This document shows, in pieces, positions 32,913 to 41,460 of a DNA stretch of 64,000 bases (position 1 is its first letter; every line of letters starts with the position of its first letter). The DNA lies in assembly GCF_000230735.2 (NCBI RefSeq), contig NC_019962.1:1240001-1304000 (forward strand). The letters run 5' to 3'. A program made the translations under genes and the position numbers. A model generated the notes under the pieces. That model ran no database searches and was not told the DNA's origin. It saw nothing but the letters and a program-made list of their open reading frames with translations. Source of the DNA: Natrinema pellirubrum DSM 15624. GTDB lineage: Archaea; Halobacteriota; Halobacteria; Halobacteriales; Natrialbaceae.

Positions 32913-35132
32913 ATGGCACGCGACCCATCGGTACTGGACGACTGCGGTTCAGGAGAAAGAACGTCTGAGGCTCCCGAAGACGGGGGTAATAGTGGATTAA
33001 TCGATCGGCGATCATACCTGAAGTTGACGGGAGCCGCCGCGACGACGCTCGCGACCGGGGCTGCAGCGGCTGCGGGCGTCTCGGCAGCCGACTCCGAACC
33101 GGCGGTGGCGGACACGGAACAGATGTCCGAACGGCAGTTGTCGATCTCGGACGGCGAGGACCTGTCGTCATACGTTTCGGACTCGAGCAACGGTGAGTTG
33201 CTCGTCGTCCCATCTGGTTCCTACGAGTGGAACCGGCGAGTGTCGTTCTCCCGTCGGAACTGGGGTATCCGCGGCGAAGGTGATGTCGAAATCGCGGTCC
33301 CCGCGAGCCGCGGTCGGGGAACCAAGAACGGCTACGTGTTGAATGTCTCCGGCGACAATGTGTTCGTTGAAAACCTTACGTTCGATTCCGACGGCCGCCC
33401 GGCCATCGGTTTCCGCTGTATCGTGGACCAACGTGCGGAGTTCCGCGACATCACGGTCGCGAGCGACGGTCCGCGGACCTGGAACGCCAAGCAGACTAAC
33501 ATGTTCAACGTCGGGGCGGAGTCCTCGAGCGGGGAGGTCCTGCTCGACGGTATCGTCGCCTACAACAACGGCAACATCTCGCAGTACAATGGCGGTAGTT
33601 CCCGAGTCGGGATCTGGTCGTCCCGATCCGGAAAGCTGACCGTTCGGAACTCGGTCGTCTCGGGGTTCCCGAACAACGGGATCTACACGCGGATGCCGGG
33701 CGCACTCGAGGTCGACAACTGCGTGTTCGCCAACAACAACGTCAGTAGTATCCGCCTCGGTGGGAGCAACGAGGTCGTGAAAAACAGCACGTTCTACCTC
33801 GACCTCTCCCGGGACGATACGACGCACTCGCATCCGCAGCGCGGCGTCTCGAACACCGGTGGGATCACCGCGGACAACCGCGAGCGAGCGTCCAATGGGG
33901 GGTACGTTCGAAACTGTTCGTTCATCGTTGAGAACGTCCCGAACTCGACGGGCGCGATCCGGTTTCTGGAGAACGAGTGGGTCGAAGTCGAGGACTCGCA
34001 GTTCCTGCTCAACCAGTCGGACGTTCCCGGCGTCGGCTGGAACAACAGCGGCTCGGCCCGCCTTCGGAACCTCGTGTTCGACACCGAGAACGGGTCGGGT
34101 GCGGCCGCCGCTTCGCAGGGTGGCCAGTACCCGACCGTCGAAGACGTCTGTGTCAGTTCCGATCTCTCCGACGGTGCGATCGACGCCAGCAGTCGCAACT
34201 GCAGTTTCGACTGGAGTCAGGCACACGACTATCCGAACCCCGATTTCGAGGGCGGAACGGAGACGACCGGAAACGGGACCGACGAACCGCGGCTCGGGAA
34301 CACGCTGGTCATCGACGGCGAGGGCGGTTCCGAGCGGGCTGACTACCAGTTCGCGGTCGACGGCGCGATCGAACACAGCGAGTACTACTCGGCGTACGGT
34401 ACCGGCGGCGAGATTGACGGCGGCTCCGCGACTGGGTTCGTCCGCGGCGGTGCCGATGGCTTCCGGTTTTCCGGCGAACTCACGAACCTCCAGATCGATG
34501 ACGGACCGACTGTCCGGGTCAACGGCATCGAAGTCGACCCCGATGACATCGGCGAGGAAGATTCGGGAAACGGTGACAGCGGCCTCGAGCGGACGATCGC
34601 GATCGACGGTGACGGCGGCAGTGAGCGCGTAACTTACCGGTTCACCGTCGACGGCGAGGTCGAGCGCAGCGAGGAACTCTCGGCGTACGGTACCGGCGGC
34701 GACATCGATGGCAACTCCGTTAGCGGGTTCGTCCGTGGCGGTACCGACGGCTTCCAGTTCTCGGGCGAACTCACCGAACTCGAAGTCGACGGGGAGCCGA
34801 TCGTCCGCGTCGACGGGGCCGTCGTTGAACCGGCGGAGATCGTCAGTTCGGACGCCGGTCAGGAACTCGTGAACACGCTCGTGATCGACGGCGAGGGCAG
34901 TTCCGAACGGGTCGACTACCAGTTCGCGGTCGACGGCGCGATCGAACACAGCGAGTACTACTCGGCGTACGGTACCGGCGGCGAGATTGACGACGGCTCC
35001 GTGACTGGGTTCGTCCGCGGCGGTGCCGATGGCTTCCGGTTTTCCGGCGAACTCACGGACCTCCAGATCGATGACGGACCGACTGTCCGGGTCAACGGCG
35101 TCGAAGTCGATCCGAGTCGGCTCTGGGACTGA
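32913..35132 (+). CDS. Tat-secreted parallel beta-helix protein with three VDG modules (C)
   Basis: A 739-residue surface protein. It opens MARDPSV, as paralogue A does, with twin-arginine signal RRSYLKLTG (about 36-44). The beta-helix region (about 90-430) has repeats such as NVFVENLTFDSDG, KLTVRNSVVSGFPNNGIYT and ALEVDNCVFANNNV. Three C-terminal modules follow (about 460-545, 560-645, 650-735), with the pattern LVIDGEG.ER..Y.FAVDGAIEHSEYYSAYGTGG. Modules 1 and 3 are almost identical at DNA level, module 2 is diverged. Start at the ATG at 32913 is supported by the TATA spacing and by paralogue A. Confidence 0.85.
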   Translation: MARDPSVLDDCGSGERTSEAPEDGGNSGLIDRRSYLKLTGAAATTLATGAAAAAGVSAADSEPAVADTEQMSERQLSISDGEDLSSYVSDSSNGELLVVPSGSYEWNRRVSFSRRNWGIRGEGDVEIAVPASRGRGTKNGYVLNVSGDNVFVENLTFDSDGRPAIGFRCIVDQRAEFRDITVASDGPRTWNAKQTNMFNVGAESSSGEVLLDGIVAYNNGNISQYNGGSSRVGIWSSRSGKLTVRNSVVSGFPNNGIYTRMPGALEVDNCVFANNNVSSIRLGGSNEVVKNSTFYLDLSRDDTTHSHPQRGVSNTGGITADNRERASNGGYVRNCSFIVENVPNSTGAIRFLENEWVEVEDSQFLLNQSDVPGVGWNNSGSARLRNLVFDTENGSGAAAASQGGQYPTVEDVCVSSDLSDGAIDASSRNCSFDWSQAHDYPNPDFEGGTETTGNGTDEPRLGNTLVIDGEGGSERADYQFAVDGAIEHSEYYSAYGTGGEIDGGSATGFVRGGADGFRFSGELTNLQIDDGPTVRVNGIEVDPDDIGEEDSGNGDSGLERTIAIDGDGGSERVTYRFTVDGEVERSEELSAYGTGGDIDGNSVSGFVRGGTDGFQFSGELTELEVDGEPIVRVDGAVVEPAEIVSSDAGQELVNTLVIDGEGSSERVDYQFAVDGAIEHSEYYSAYGTGGEIDDGSVTGFVRGGADGFRFSGELTDLQIDDGPTVRVNGVEVDPSRLWD
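34299..34540 (+). repeat. Near-identical coding repeat, copy 1
   Basis: About 242 bp that recur 573 bp downstream (34872-35113) with roughly a dozen differences, clustered at the ends; a central stretch of about 70 bp is identical. The diverged middle module separates the two. Confidence 0.8.
34872..35113 (+). repeat. Near-identical coding repeat, copy 2
   Basis: Second copy of the 34299-34540 repeat, encoding the third VDG module. Indicates recent duplication or gene conversion of modules 1 and 3. Confidence 0.8.
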
Positions 35133-35210
35133 TCGACTACGCCGGTACCGGTCCGAACGAGTCTCGGATCGGGGCGATCGAGTCGGACCGTTTTTGCGCA
35201 TCGCACGGCG

Positions 35211-36731
35211 TTAGTTGGATTCCGGCAGATACCGGTGAACGAACGGGACCGTCACGTCCAGTCGCTGCTCAAGCAGCGAGATGGGGATGCGGTCCGCCGG
35301 CTGGAGACAGCCGGCCAGAGAGACGATCGCGATCGAGCAGAGGCCCGTGCCGACGAGGAAGAGCGGAAGCGTCACTGCCGTCAGCGAGACCGAGCCACGG
35401 AGCAGGAACGCGACCGGAAAGAGGGTCGCCGGGAGGACGACAAATGTCCGCCTCGACCACTTCGAGAACGGCGTGATGTCGTATTTCAACTTCAGTATGG
35501 CGTAGACCGTCAGGTTGAGGACGACGAACGAGAACATCGAGGTCATGGCGGCACCCATGTAACCGTACCGCGGGATGAGAACGAGGTTCAGGGCGACATT
35601 GATCAAGAACGCGAGCCCGTTCGCGCCCATGATAGCGGTGGTGTACCCGAGGGCCGAGAGCGTCTCGCGATTGCGTCCGAACATTGCGCTCGTGAAGAAC
35701 CCGATCGCGAGGATCGACAGCGCGTTCCCGGCCGTGGCGTAGCGCTGGCCGAAGACGATCGTCAGGACGTCGCTTGAAAAGACAACGAACGTGAGAAAGA
35801 GCGGGAACGTGAGGATGTAGACCCACTTCGTTGTCAGCTCGTAGATTGAGCCGACCTCGGCGCGTTCGTTCTCCGAATCGAGCCGCGACGCTAGCGGGAG
35901 GTACATAAATCCGAACGAAGAGAGGACGAGCAACATCCCGCTGGCGAGGGGATAGGCAGCGCTGTAGAGCCCGACCTCGCGTGACGGCCGGAAGTACCCC
36001 AGCATCAGCGTGTCAGTTCGGGTGAGCATATTCGAGAGTACCGTCGCGAAGACTAGGGGCACGGAAAACACCAGCAACTCGCGGAGGCGCAATCGGGCCG
36101 ACCCGACGAGGGGGACGAGTCGATCGAGGAGGTAACACGCGAGCGCACACGAGACGATCGCACCGAGGAGGTAAGCCATGGCGGCGGCATGAACACCAAG
36201 GCCCGCGAGCAGGAATCCGGCGAGGAAGAGCAGCCGACTGGTCGGGTAGAGCAGGTCCCGTGCGTACGTCCGGTAGAGCGTGTTCTCCCGCCCGCGGATC
36301 CCCGCTACTGCGAGTTCGAGGCCGACGGTGAAGGGGATACACGCCACGAACAAGGTGACTAGTCCGTTCGAGCCGGCCCGCTCGAACAGGAGGTCCGACA
36401 GGATCCCCGCACTCCCGAGCAGCACAGCGGTCAGAACGAGGGACGCGACACCGGCGATGACGACGCCGGTCAGCCAGACGCCCCGTTCGTTCTCCTCGTC
36501 GTCGAACCGGGACATGTACCGGGGAACCCCCCCTCGCATGCCGAGCAGCCCGACCGTCGTCACGAAGGTCAGGATCGCCAGTCCGATGCTGACCTCCCCG
36601 TAAGCGTCAGTCGTCAACAGCCGTGCGACGACGATCCGCTCGAGGAGTTGCGATACCGAGTAAAACACCTGTCCAGCACCGATGAGGACCGCGCTCGAGA
36701 GGAGCTTCGACACGTCGTGTTCGTCGACCAT
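35211..36731 (-). CDS. Oligosaccharide flippase (Wzx/MOP superfamily)
   Basis: A 506-residue protein with about 14 hydrophobic helices and the Wzx/RfbX layout: LLSSAVLIGAGQVFYSVSQLLERIVVARLL in the first two helices, YGEVSIGLAILTFVTTVGLLGMRGGVPRYM, then repeated Gly-rich helices. Such proteins move lipid-linked oligosaccharides across the membrane. The start ATG shares one base with the stop of AP copy 3 (TAATG-type overlap in coding orientation), so the two are translationally coupled. This ties one AP-superfamily enzyme directly to glycan export. Confidence 0.9.
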   Translation of the reverse strand: MVDEHDVSKLLSSAVLIGAGQVFYSVSQLLERIVVARLLTTDAYGEVSIGLAILTFVTTVGLLGMRGGVPRYMSRFDDEENERGVWLTGVVIAGVASLVLTAVLLGSAGILSDLLFERAGSNGLVTLFVACIPFTVGLELAVAGIRGRENTLYRTYARDLLYPTSRLLFLAGFLLAGLGVHAAAMAYLLGAIVSCALACYLLDRLVPLVGSARLRLRELLVFSVPLVFATVLSNMLTRTDTLMLGYFRPSREVGLYSAAYPLASGMLLVLSSFGFMYLPLASRLDSENERAEVGSIYELTTKWVYILTFPLFLTFVVFSSDVLTIVFGQRYATAGNALSILAIGFFTSAMFGRNRETLSALGYTTAIMGANGLAFLINVALNLVLIPRYGYMGAAMTSMFSFVVLNLTVYAILKLKYDITPFSKWSRRTFVVLPATLFPVAFLLRGSVSLTAVTLPLFLVGTGLCSIAIVSLAGCLQPADRIPISLLEQRLDVTVPFVHRYLPESN

Positions 36732-38380
36732 TAGCGGTAGCCGAGGTTCTCGAGGCGGTCGACGACCGCGTCGTCTTCGGGCCGGTCGACGGCCGTCGGG
36801 GATCGGTCGTCCACGGTCGGAATTCTGTCGTACGCTGCGGCCCGCGGCTCGTCCGTGACGAGGTTCGGGGGGGCCTTGCCGTGCATCCGCTCCGGAACCG
36901 GTTCACCGAGCAGGCTCATCGCGATCGGGGCAACGTCGGTCACCGAAAGCGGTCCGGTCCCCGAAGGAGCCGGTTCCGAGATCCCCGGTCCCGCGGCGAC
37001 GAACACGCCCGTTCGCTTGTGGTTGTGCTTGTCGATCGGGACGAACGCGGAACCGAGGAGGCTCGTCGCGACGAGGTTGTTCATCTCCCGTGGCATGAAG
37101 AGAACGTCACAGGCTTCATCCGCGTAGGGGCCGTCATAGACCGTCTCACGCGGCTCAACCCACTCAAAGGCAGGCTGCCCGTCCGGCGTCCGAACCGACT
37201 CGAGGGTCTGGATCACTTCAGTCCGGACCGCCTCGTACTCGTCCGGAGGAACCACACCGTCCTCGTCCCGCCCCTCGAGGTTGATCCTGACTCCGAGTTC
37301 GGGTCCGCTCCGGCAGTACGCTTTCGAGGCTCGCCAGTCGACGTCTTCTCCGAGCATCTCCCGGGTTCCATCAGGTAGCAGTCGCTTGACGAGCCCGTCA
37401 GCACCGGTCCGCTGGGCGAGTCGGTAGGCGTCGCCCGGCGTCAGACCGACGGCGTGAAGCGTCGACTCGGCGGTCGATACGAGCCGCGTCGATAGCGACT
37501 CCCCGTCGGCACCCGGTTCGGCCGTTTCACTCAGTTTCCCCTTGCTCTCGCCTAGGGTCGGCGTTCGCCCGTCGGCACAGGTCTCGACAAACCCGTTTCG
37601 ACGAAGGATCTCGTTGACATAGACGTTGTAGCCGTCCGTTCGACCGATCCCGTGATCCGAACAGAGGATCACGTTGGTCCCATCCGGCACCGCCTCGAGG
37701 ACGGTCCCGACGAACTCGTCGGCGGCCTCGTAGACCCGTCGAAACGCCGATTCTCGATCGAACTCGTGAAACACCGTGTCAGTCTTCTGAACCTGGAGGA
37801 ACGCGAACTCCCAATCGGTCGACTCGAGGAACGCTTGCGCCGCCCGACGGCGGTGATCGATCATGGAGACGAAATCGTCGACGGTCGCGGCTCGGTCGCT
37901 CGCTTCGCTTTCCGCGTAAATCCGGTACCGTTCCCCGAGGTCCCTCGAAAGGTCGTCTCGGATACCCGTCGGCGATCCGTCGGCGGACTCGGGAGCGAGA
38001 TAACCAGGCACCAGCGATCCCCGGATCTTGCCGGCTGGATACGTGACAGGGACATTCAACACGGCAGCGGGGACGTCGCGAGCGGCGAGATAGTCCCAGA
38101 TCGCGGGCGAGCGAACGCTGTCGTGGGAGACGACGTCGGCGTCGTCGGGATACGTCCCACGAAAGTCGAAAAACGAGTAAACCCCGTGGTGGGACGGGTC
38201 GACGCCGGTATAGATCGACGGCCAAGCGCTCCCGGTCCACGGCGGGAACGTCGAGTCGAGTTCGGCCTCGACGCCCCGCGAGCGAAGCGACTGCACGTGT
38301 GGGAGGTCGAACCGATCGAGATAGTCGAACGACAGCGCGTCCAGTCCGATAACGACGGTTTTCGGGAACTTAGTAGCCAT
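36731..38380 (-). CDS. Alkaline-phosphatase-superfamily phosphodiesterase/phosphotransferase, copy 3
   Basis: A 549-residue member of the same family: VVIGLDALSFDYLDRF (metal Asp), FPPWTGSAWPSIYTGVDPSH with the Thr nucleophile, LCSDHGIGRTDGYNVYVNEI, and DKHNHKRTGVFVAAGPGI with the His ligand; it ends DRLENLGYR. No signal peptide. The ATG at 38380 is preceded by GGTGAG at Shine-Dalgarno distance, and ATAACAATG lies 51 nt upstream, so unlike copies 1 and 2 it probably has a short leader. Operon with the flippase, by a one-base overlap. Confidence 0.85.
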   Translation of the reverse strand: MATKFPKTVVIGLDALSFDYLDRFDLPHVQSLRSRGVEAELDSTFPPWTGSAWPSIYTGVDPSHHGVYSFFDFRGTYPDDADVVSHDSVRSPAIWDYLAARDVPAAVLNVPVTYPAGKIRGSLVPGYLAPESADGSPTGIRDDLSRDLGERYRIYAESEASDRAATVDDFVSMIDHRRRAAQAFLESTDWEFAFLQVQKTDTVFHEFDRESAFRRVYEAADEFVGTVLEAVPDGTNVILCSDHGIGRTDGYNVYVNEILRRNGFVETCADGRTPTLGESKGKLSETAEPGADGESLSTRLVSTAESTLHAVGLTPGDAYRLAQRTGADGLVKRLLPDGTREMLGEDVDWRASKAYCRSGPELGVRINLEGRDEDGVVPPDEYEAVRTEVIQTLESVRTPDGQPAFEWVEPRETVYDGPYADEACDVLFMPREMNNLVATSLLGSAFVPIDKHNHKRTGVFVAAGPGISEPAPSGTGPLSVTDVAPIAMSLLGEPVPERMHGKAPPNLVTDEPRAAAYDRIPTVDDRSPTAVDRPEDDAVVDRLENLGYR

Positions 38381-38431
38381 TGAACACTCACCTGAGACCG
38401 ATAGCTCGATCCATCGGTCTCGTCGTCCGGC

Positions 38432-38440
38432 CATTGTTAT
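38432..38440 (-). promoter_or_regulatory. ATAACAATG core promoter box
   Basis: Box 51 nt before AP copy 3. A TSS at about 38405 would give a leader of roughly 25 nt. An eight-codon frame (MDRAIGLR, 38388-38414) precedes the gene but its ATG is only 17 nt from the box. Confidence 0.45.
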
Positions 38441-38648
38441 ACCGCACCTACCCACCGATGGGATCGCCGGTCAGTTCGATCTCGAGGATTCGGACGAGAC
38501 CACCGAGAGAACGGCCGAACGCGGCGACCGAGGGCAGACGTATCAGCCGTGTGGCTACCTGCGGTTCGCCCTCGAGCCCGACGGACTGATCCTGTCTACG
38601 GACGATTCGCTGCCGAACTGAACTGTCACGTCCGTCTATAGACTCGTA

Positions 38649-38657
38649 TTAACAAAC
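38649..38657 (+). promoter_or_regulatory. TTAACAAAC core promoter box
   Basis: Lies 27 nt before the GTG at 38685, favouring that start over the ATG at 38733 for the following glycosyltransferase. Confidence 0.45.
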
Positions 38658-38684
38658 CGGCTGCCGGCCGATGGTTGAAGAAAC

Positions 38685-39809
38685 GTGGCTGAAACGAAGA
38701 CCCCCGCAGACCGAAACGGTTCCGAGGCAGTAATGGACTCCGTGTTGATCGTCTCCGAACATCAGAACCCCTCGAAGATCGAACGCCATTACGGTCCCTT
38801 GGCCGATGTCGCCGAGCGGACGACTATGGTCTGTCTCACCCCCTCGGAGTCGACCGATTCGATCAGGTATCGGACCGTCCCGACGTTCGGACACCGGCTT
38901 ATCGGGATCTGTCTCATGTTCTTCGTTGCGTTCCTTGAGGGGGTCCGCAACGACTACGACGCCGTCGTTTCGATCTCGTTGTTCCCCTATGGCTGCTTCG
39001 CGCTGGCGTTGCGACCGTTCACGGGCGCGCCAGCCCACCTCGGAATCATTGGAGCCGATATCGACATACATGCGACGGCCTGGTACGGAGCGGTTCCTCG
39101 AGCCGCGATCAAGCGGTTCGACTCGGTGTCCGTTCCCGGGTCGGCCCATAGGAAGGCACTCCTCGAGTTCGGCGTCGACGAGGCACGGGTGTCCGTCCTC
39201 TCGAACGCGATCGATACGGACCGGTACGTTCCGCCGACCGACCCGGCCGAACCGACCTACGACTTCCTCTGGATCGGCCGGTTCAGCGAGGAAAAAGATC
39301 CGTTGCTGTTCGTCGAGGCGCTGGGGGAACTGTCGGCGAAGGGCGTCGAGTTCCGTGCGGCGATGGTCGGCTCGGGGGCCGAACGCGACGCGGTCGAACG
39401 GGCGATCGCGTCGCACGGTCTGGACGATGCGATCGATCGGCCCGGTTGGGTCGACGATCCACGCCGGTACTACTACGAGTCCGAAATCTTCGTGTTGACC
39501 TCTGCTCGAGATGCACTCCCGCTGACGCTAATTGAGGCGATGGCCACTGGGATCCCGAGCGTCGTTCCCGCGGTCGGTTCCGTGCCCGACATCGCCGATC
39601 ACGGTGAGACCGCGCTCGTCGTTCCCGACCGGACCCCCTCGGCGTTTGCCGACTCCCTCCGTCGGCTCTCCGTCGATGACCGGCTGCGGGCTCGGCTCGG
39701 TGCGAACGCGACCGCCGTGCGAGCGGAGTTCTCGTACGCGAACGCTCGCGACGACTGGCGACGGATCCTCGGAACACTCGCCGGAGCGGACGGCCGGACG
39801 TTGCGATAG
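38685..39809 (+). CDS. Glycosyltransferase family 4
   Basis: A 374-residue GT-B enzyme. The N-terminal domain carries DAVVSISLFPYGCFALAL and GIIGADIDIHAT. The donor-binding C-terminal domain has YDFLWIGRFSEEKDPLLFVEAL (about 188-209), AMVGSGAERD, and the retaining-GT4 motif ALPLTLIEAMATGIPSVVPAVGSVPDI (about 278-304), with a Glu for the nucleotide ribose. It probably adds a sugar from a nucleotide donor to a lipid-linked glycan in the cytosol. GTG start at 38685 is supported by box spacing; ATG at 38733 (MDSVLIVSEH) remains possible and is overlapped by a 20-codon frame ending TAATG. Confidence 0.88.
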   Translation: MAETKTPADRNGSEAVMDSVLIVSEHQNPSKIERHYGPLADVAERTTMVCLTPSESTDSIRYRTVPTFGHRLIGICLMFFVAFLEGVRNDYDAVVSISLFPYGCFALALRPFTGAPAHLGIIGADIDIHATAWYGAVPRAAIKRFDSVSVPGSAHRKALLEFGVDEARVSVLSNAIDTDRYVPPTDPAEPTYDFLWIGRFSEEKDPLLFVEALGELSAKGVEFRAAMVGSGAERDAVERAIASHGLDDAIDRPGWVDDPRRYYYESEIFVLTSARDALPLTLIEAMATGIPSVVPAVGSVPDIADHGETALVVPDRTPSAFADSLRRLSVDDRLRARLGANATAVRAEFSYANARDDWRRILGTLAGADGRTLR

Positions 39810-39975
39810 CCAACCGCCGACCCGGACCGGTCCCGTCGTGACTACGTTCCGATCCTGGTTCCGGTGGCGAAGGGCCGGGAGCGGGGTCGGAGGCGAGCCC
39901 TCGAGTTACCCTGCCTGGCACTCACCGATGATCGTGTCTCGAGAGTTTTCGTACTGGTCGCCCGACGCTGGTACG

Positions 39976-41334
39976 TTACATGTAGCCCAGATCCTTCAGC
40001 TGGGCCTCGACGCTCGAGTCGATCTCGCGGTCGCTCGGCGACTCGTCGGCTGTCGATCCGAACTCGCGGACGCGCTCGGACAGCCGCTCGGCGTACGCGT
40101 CACAGCGGTCCTGGTCGGGCCGTGACCGGCGGCTGTCGGCGGTCCGGTCGTAGAGGTACTCCTCGCCGGCGTCGTTTCGGACGTACTTGTGGCTCTCGTC
40201 GGCGGCGACCCGCCAGCGAGTGATCTCGTCGGGCTTCTTACGACCCGCGTGGGGTACGAAATCCTCGGCGACGGCGACGTCAGTCGTGTAGCTCCCAACC
40301 GGCGGGTCACCGTCGCGGACGACATCGAACAGCGAGGCGAGTTCGAACATGTCGTTGACGGTCTCGCCCTTGCGCTGGCCGGGGCGTTTGATCCACAGCG
40401 GGACGTTGAGGTTGATGTCGCGAACGTAGTGGGGTGGCCGTTCCTCCCGCGGGTAGTCCCCAAGGGTCTTTCCGTGGTCCGAACAGACGATCACGAGCGT
40501 GTCGTCTAACAGATCTGTCTCCTGCAACTGCCCGAGAAGCGCTTCGACTTTCTCATCCTGATAGCGCACGCTCGCGTCGTAGTACTCCATGACCCGCTCG
40601 CGGGTCCCCGGTGCGAGGTCGGACTTCCCCATCACGTACGTGAGCAGTTTCGTGTTGAGAACACGGGGCTCGAGGGCCGACGGCGACTCGAGGTCGAGCG
40701 CTTCGAAGGCCCGTTCGGGAGGGAAGTACGGGCTGTGGGCTTCCATGAGGTTCAGGAAAGTAAACGTCGGCTCCGGGGAATTGGCCCGGCGGGCGAGCCA
40801 GCGCTTTGCCCGATCGACGAGGCTGTCGGTGAAGAAGCGGCGTTTCAGCAGGAACAACGGTTGCCGGGCCGCTTTGCCCAGGGCCGGATGGAGCCTGGAA
40901 TAAATCTCCTCGCGAGACGTGTGAACTCCGGGGTCGTCCGACGCTGAGATCTCGAGGTCCCACTCGACGAACTCGTCGAAGCCGCGATCGAGGCCCGAAA
41001 GCTGCCCGACCCACGGGTTGTTCGAGAAGCCGGCGGTCCGATATCCCTCGTCCGAGAGGTGTTCGGCGAGCGTCGTCCGCGACTCAGGGAGTCGACTCAT
41101 CCCATCGGAGAAGCCGTTAGTGACGCCGTGTTCGGACGGGAACGCTCCCGTAAACATCGACGTGTGCGAGGGAAGCGTCCAGGGTGCCTGCGTGAACGCG
41201 TTTTGGTATCTCGTCGCGTACGTCGAGAGCGTCGAGAGCGCAGGGGTCGTCTCCCGTTCGTGGCCGTAGGCGGAGACGCGGTCCGTTCGAAGCGAGTCGA
41301 GTACCAGGAACAACACGTCCGGTCGGCTTGCCAT
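39976..41334 (-). CDS. Sulfatase-fold phosphotransferase/hydrolase lacking the formylglycine Cys
   Basis: A 452-residue alkaline-phosphatase-superfamily protein of the sulfatase branch: FLVLDSLRTDRVSAYG (metal Asp13), FLNLMEAHSPYFPP, VIVCSDHGKTLGDY (metal ligands). In true sulfatases the nucleophile lies in CxPSR; here the segment reads APWTLPSHTS, so the Cys/Ser is Thr53 and Arg is His57. A Thr nucleophile is typical of phosphoglycerol or phosphoethanolamine transferases, so phosphotransfer or phosphodiester cleavage is more likely than sulfate release. It has no signal peptide. The C-terminus EAQLKDLGYM matches the other AP copies. GTAACAAAG is 23 nt before the ATG. Next to FemAB-like copy 3. 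Confidence 0.83.
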   Translation of the reverse strand: MASRPDVLFLVLDSLRTDRVSAYGHERETTPALSTLSTYATRYQNAFTQAPWTLPSHTSMFTGAFPSEHGVTNGFSDGMSRLPESRTTLAEHLSDEGYRTAGFSNNPWVGQLSGLDRGFDEFVEWDLEISASDDPGVHTSREEIYSRLHPALGKAARQPLFLLKRRFFTDSLVDRAKRWLARRANSPEPTFTFLNLMEAHSPYFPPERAFEALDLESPSALEPRVLNTKLLTYVMGKSDLAPGTRERVMEYYDASVRYQDEKVEALLGQLQETDLLDDTLVIVCSDHGKTLGDYPREERPPHYVRDINLNVPLWIKRPGQRKGETVNDMFELASLFDVVRDGDPPVGSYTTDVAVAEDFVPHAGRKKPDEITRWRVAADESHKYVRNDAGEEYLYDRTADSRRSRPDQDRCDAYAERLSERVREFGSTADESPSDREIDSSVEAQLKDLGYM

Positions 41335-41357
41335 ACCCGTAGCTTCGGGAATATAGA

Positions 41358-41366
41358 CTTTGTTAC
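41358..41366 (-). promoter_or_regulatory. GTAACAAAG core promoter box
   Basis: One mismatch from ATAACAAAG, 23 nt before the sulfatase-fold gene. Confidence 0.5.
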
Positions 41367-41460
41367 AGACCTACTAAATGCGGCCGCGACCGAACCAGAC
41401 GCGTCGATCAGCCAGAGGCTTCGGCCGTCGAAGGATGATTCTACGCCCGTTATCGGGCCA

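Noticed and set aside
38388-38414. Eight-codon mini-ORF before AP copy 3
   Set aside because: Its ATG is only 17 nt from the promoter box, too close for a leaderless start, and its stop is seven bases from the gene with a GGTGAG between; an ordinary short leader is simpler.
38671-38733. Twenty-codon frame ending TAATG at the internal ATG of the GT4 gene
   Set aside because: Box spacing (27 nt) favours the GTG at 38685 as a leaderless start of the longer GT4 form, so the overlap is probably chance.
39976-41334. Annotation as a true sulfatase
   Set aside because: The formylglycine Cys/Ser is replaced by Thr and the Arg by His; kept only as sulfatase-fold.
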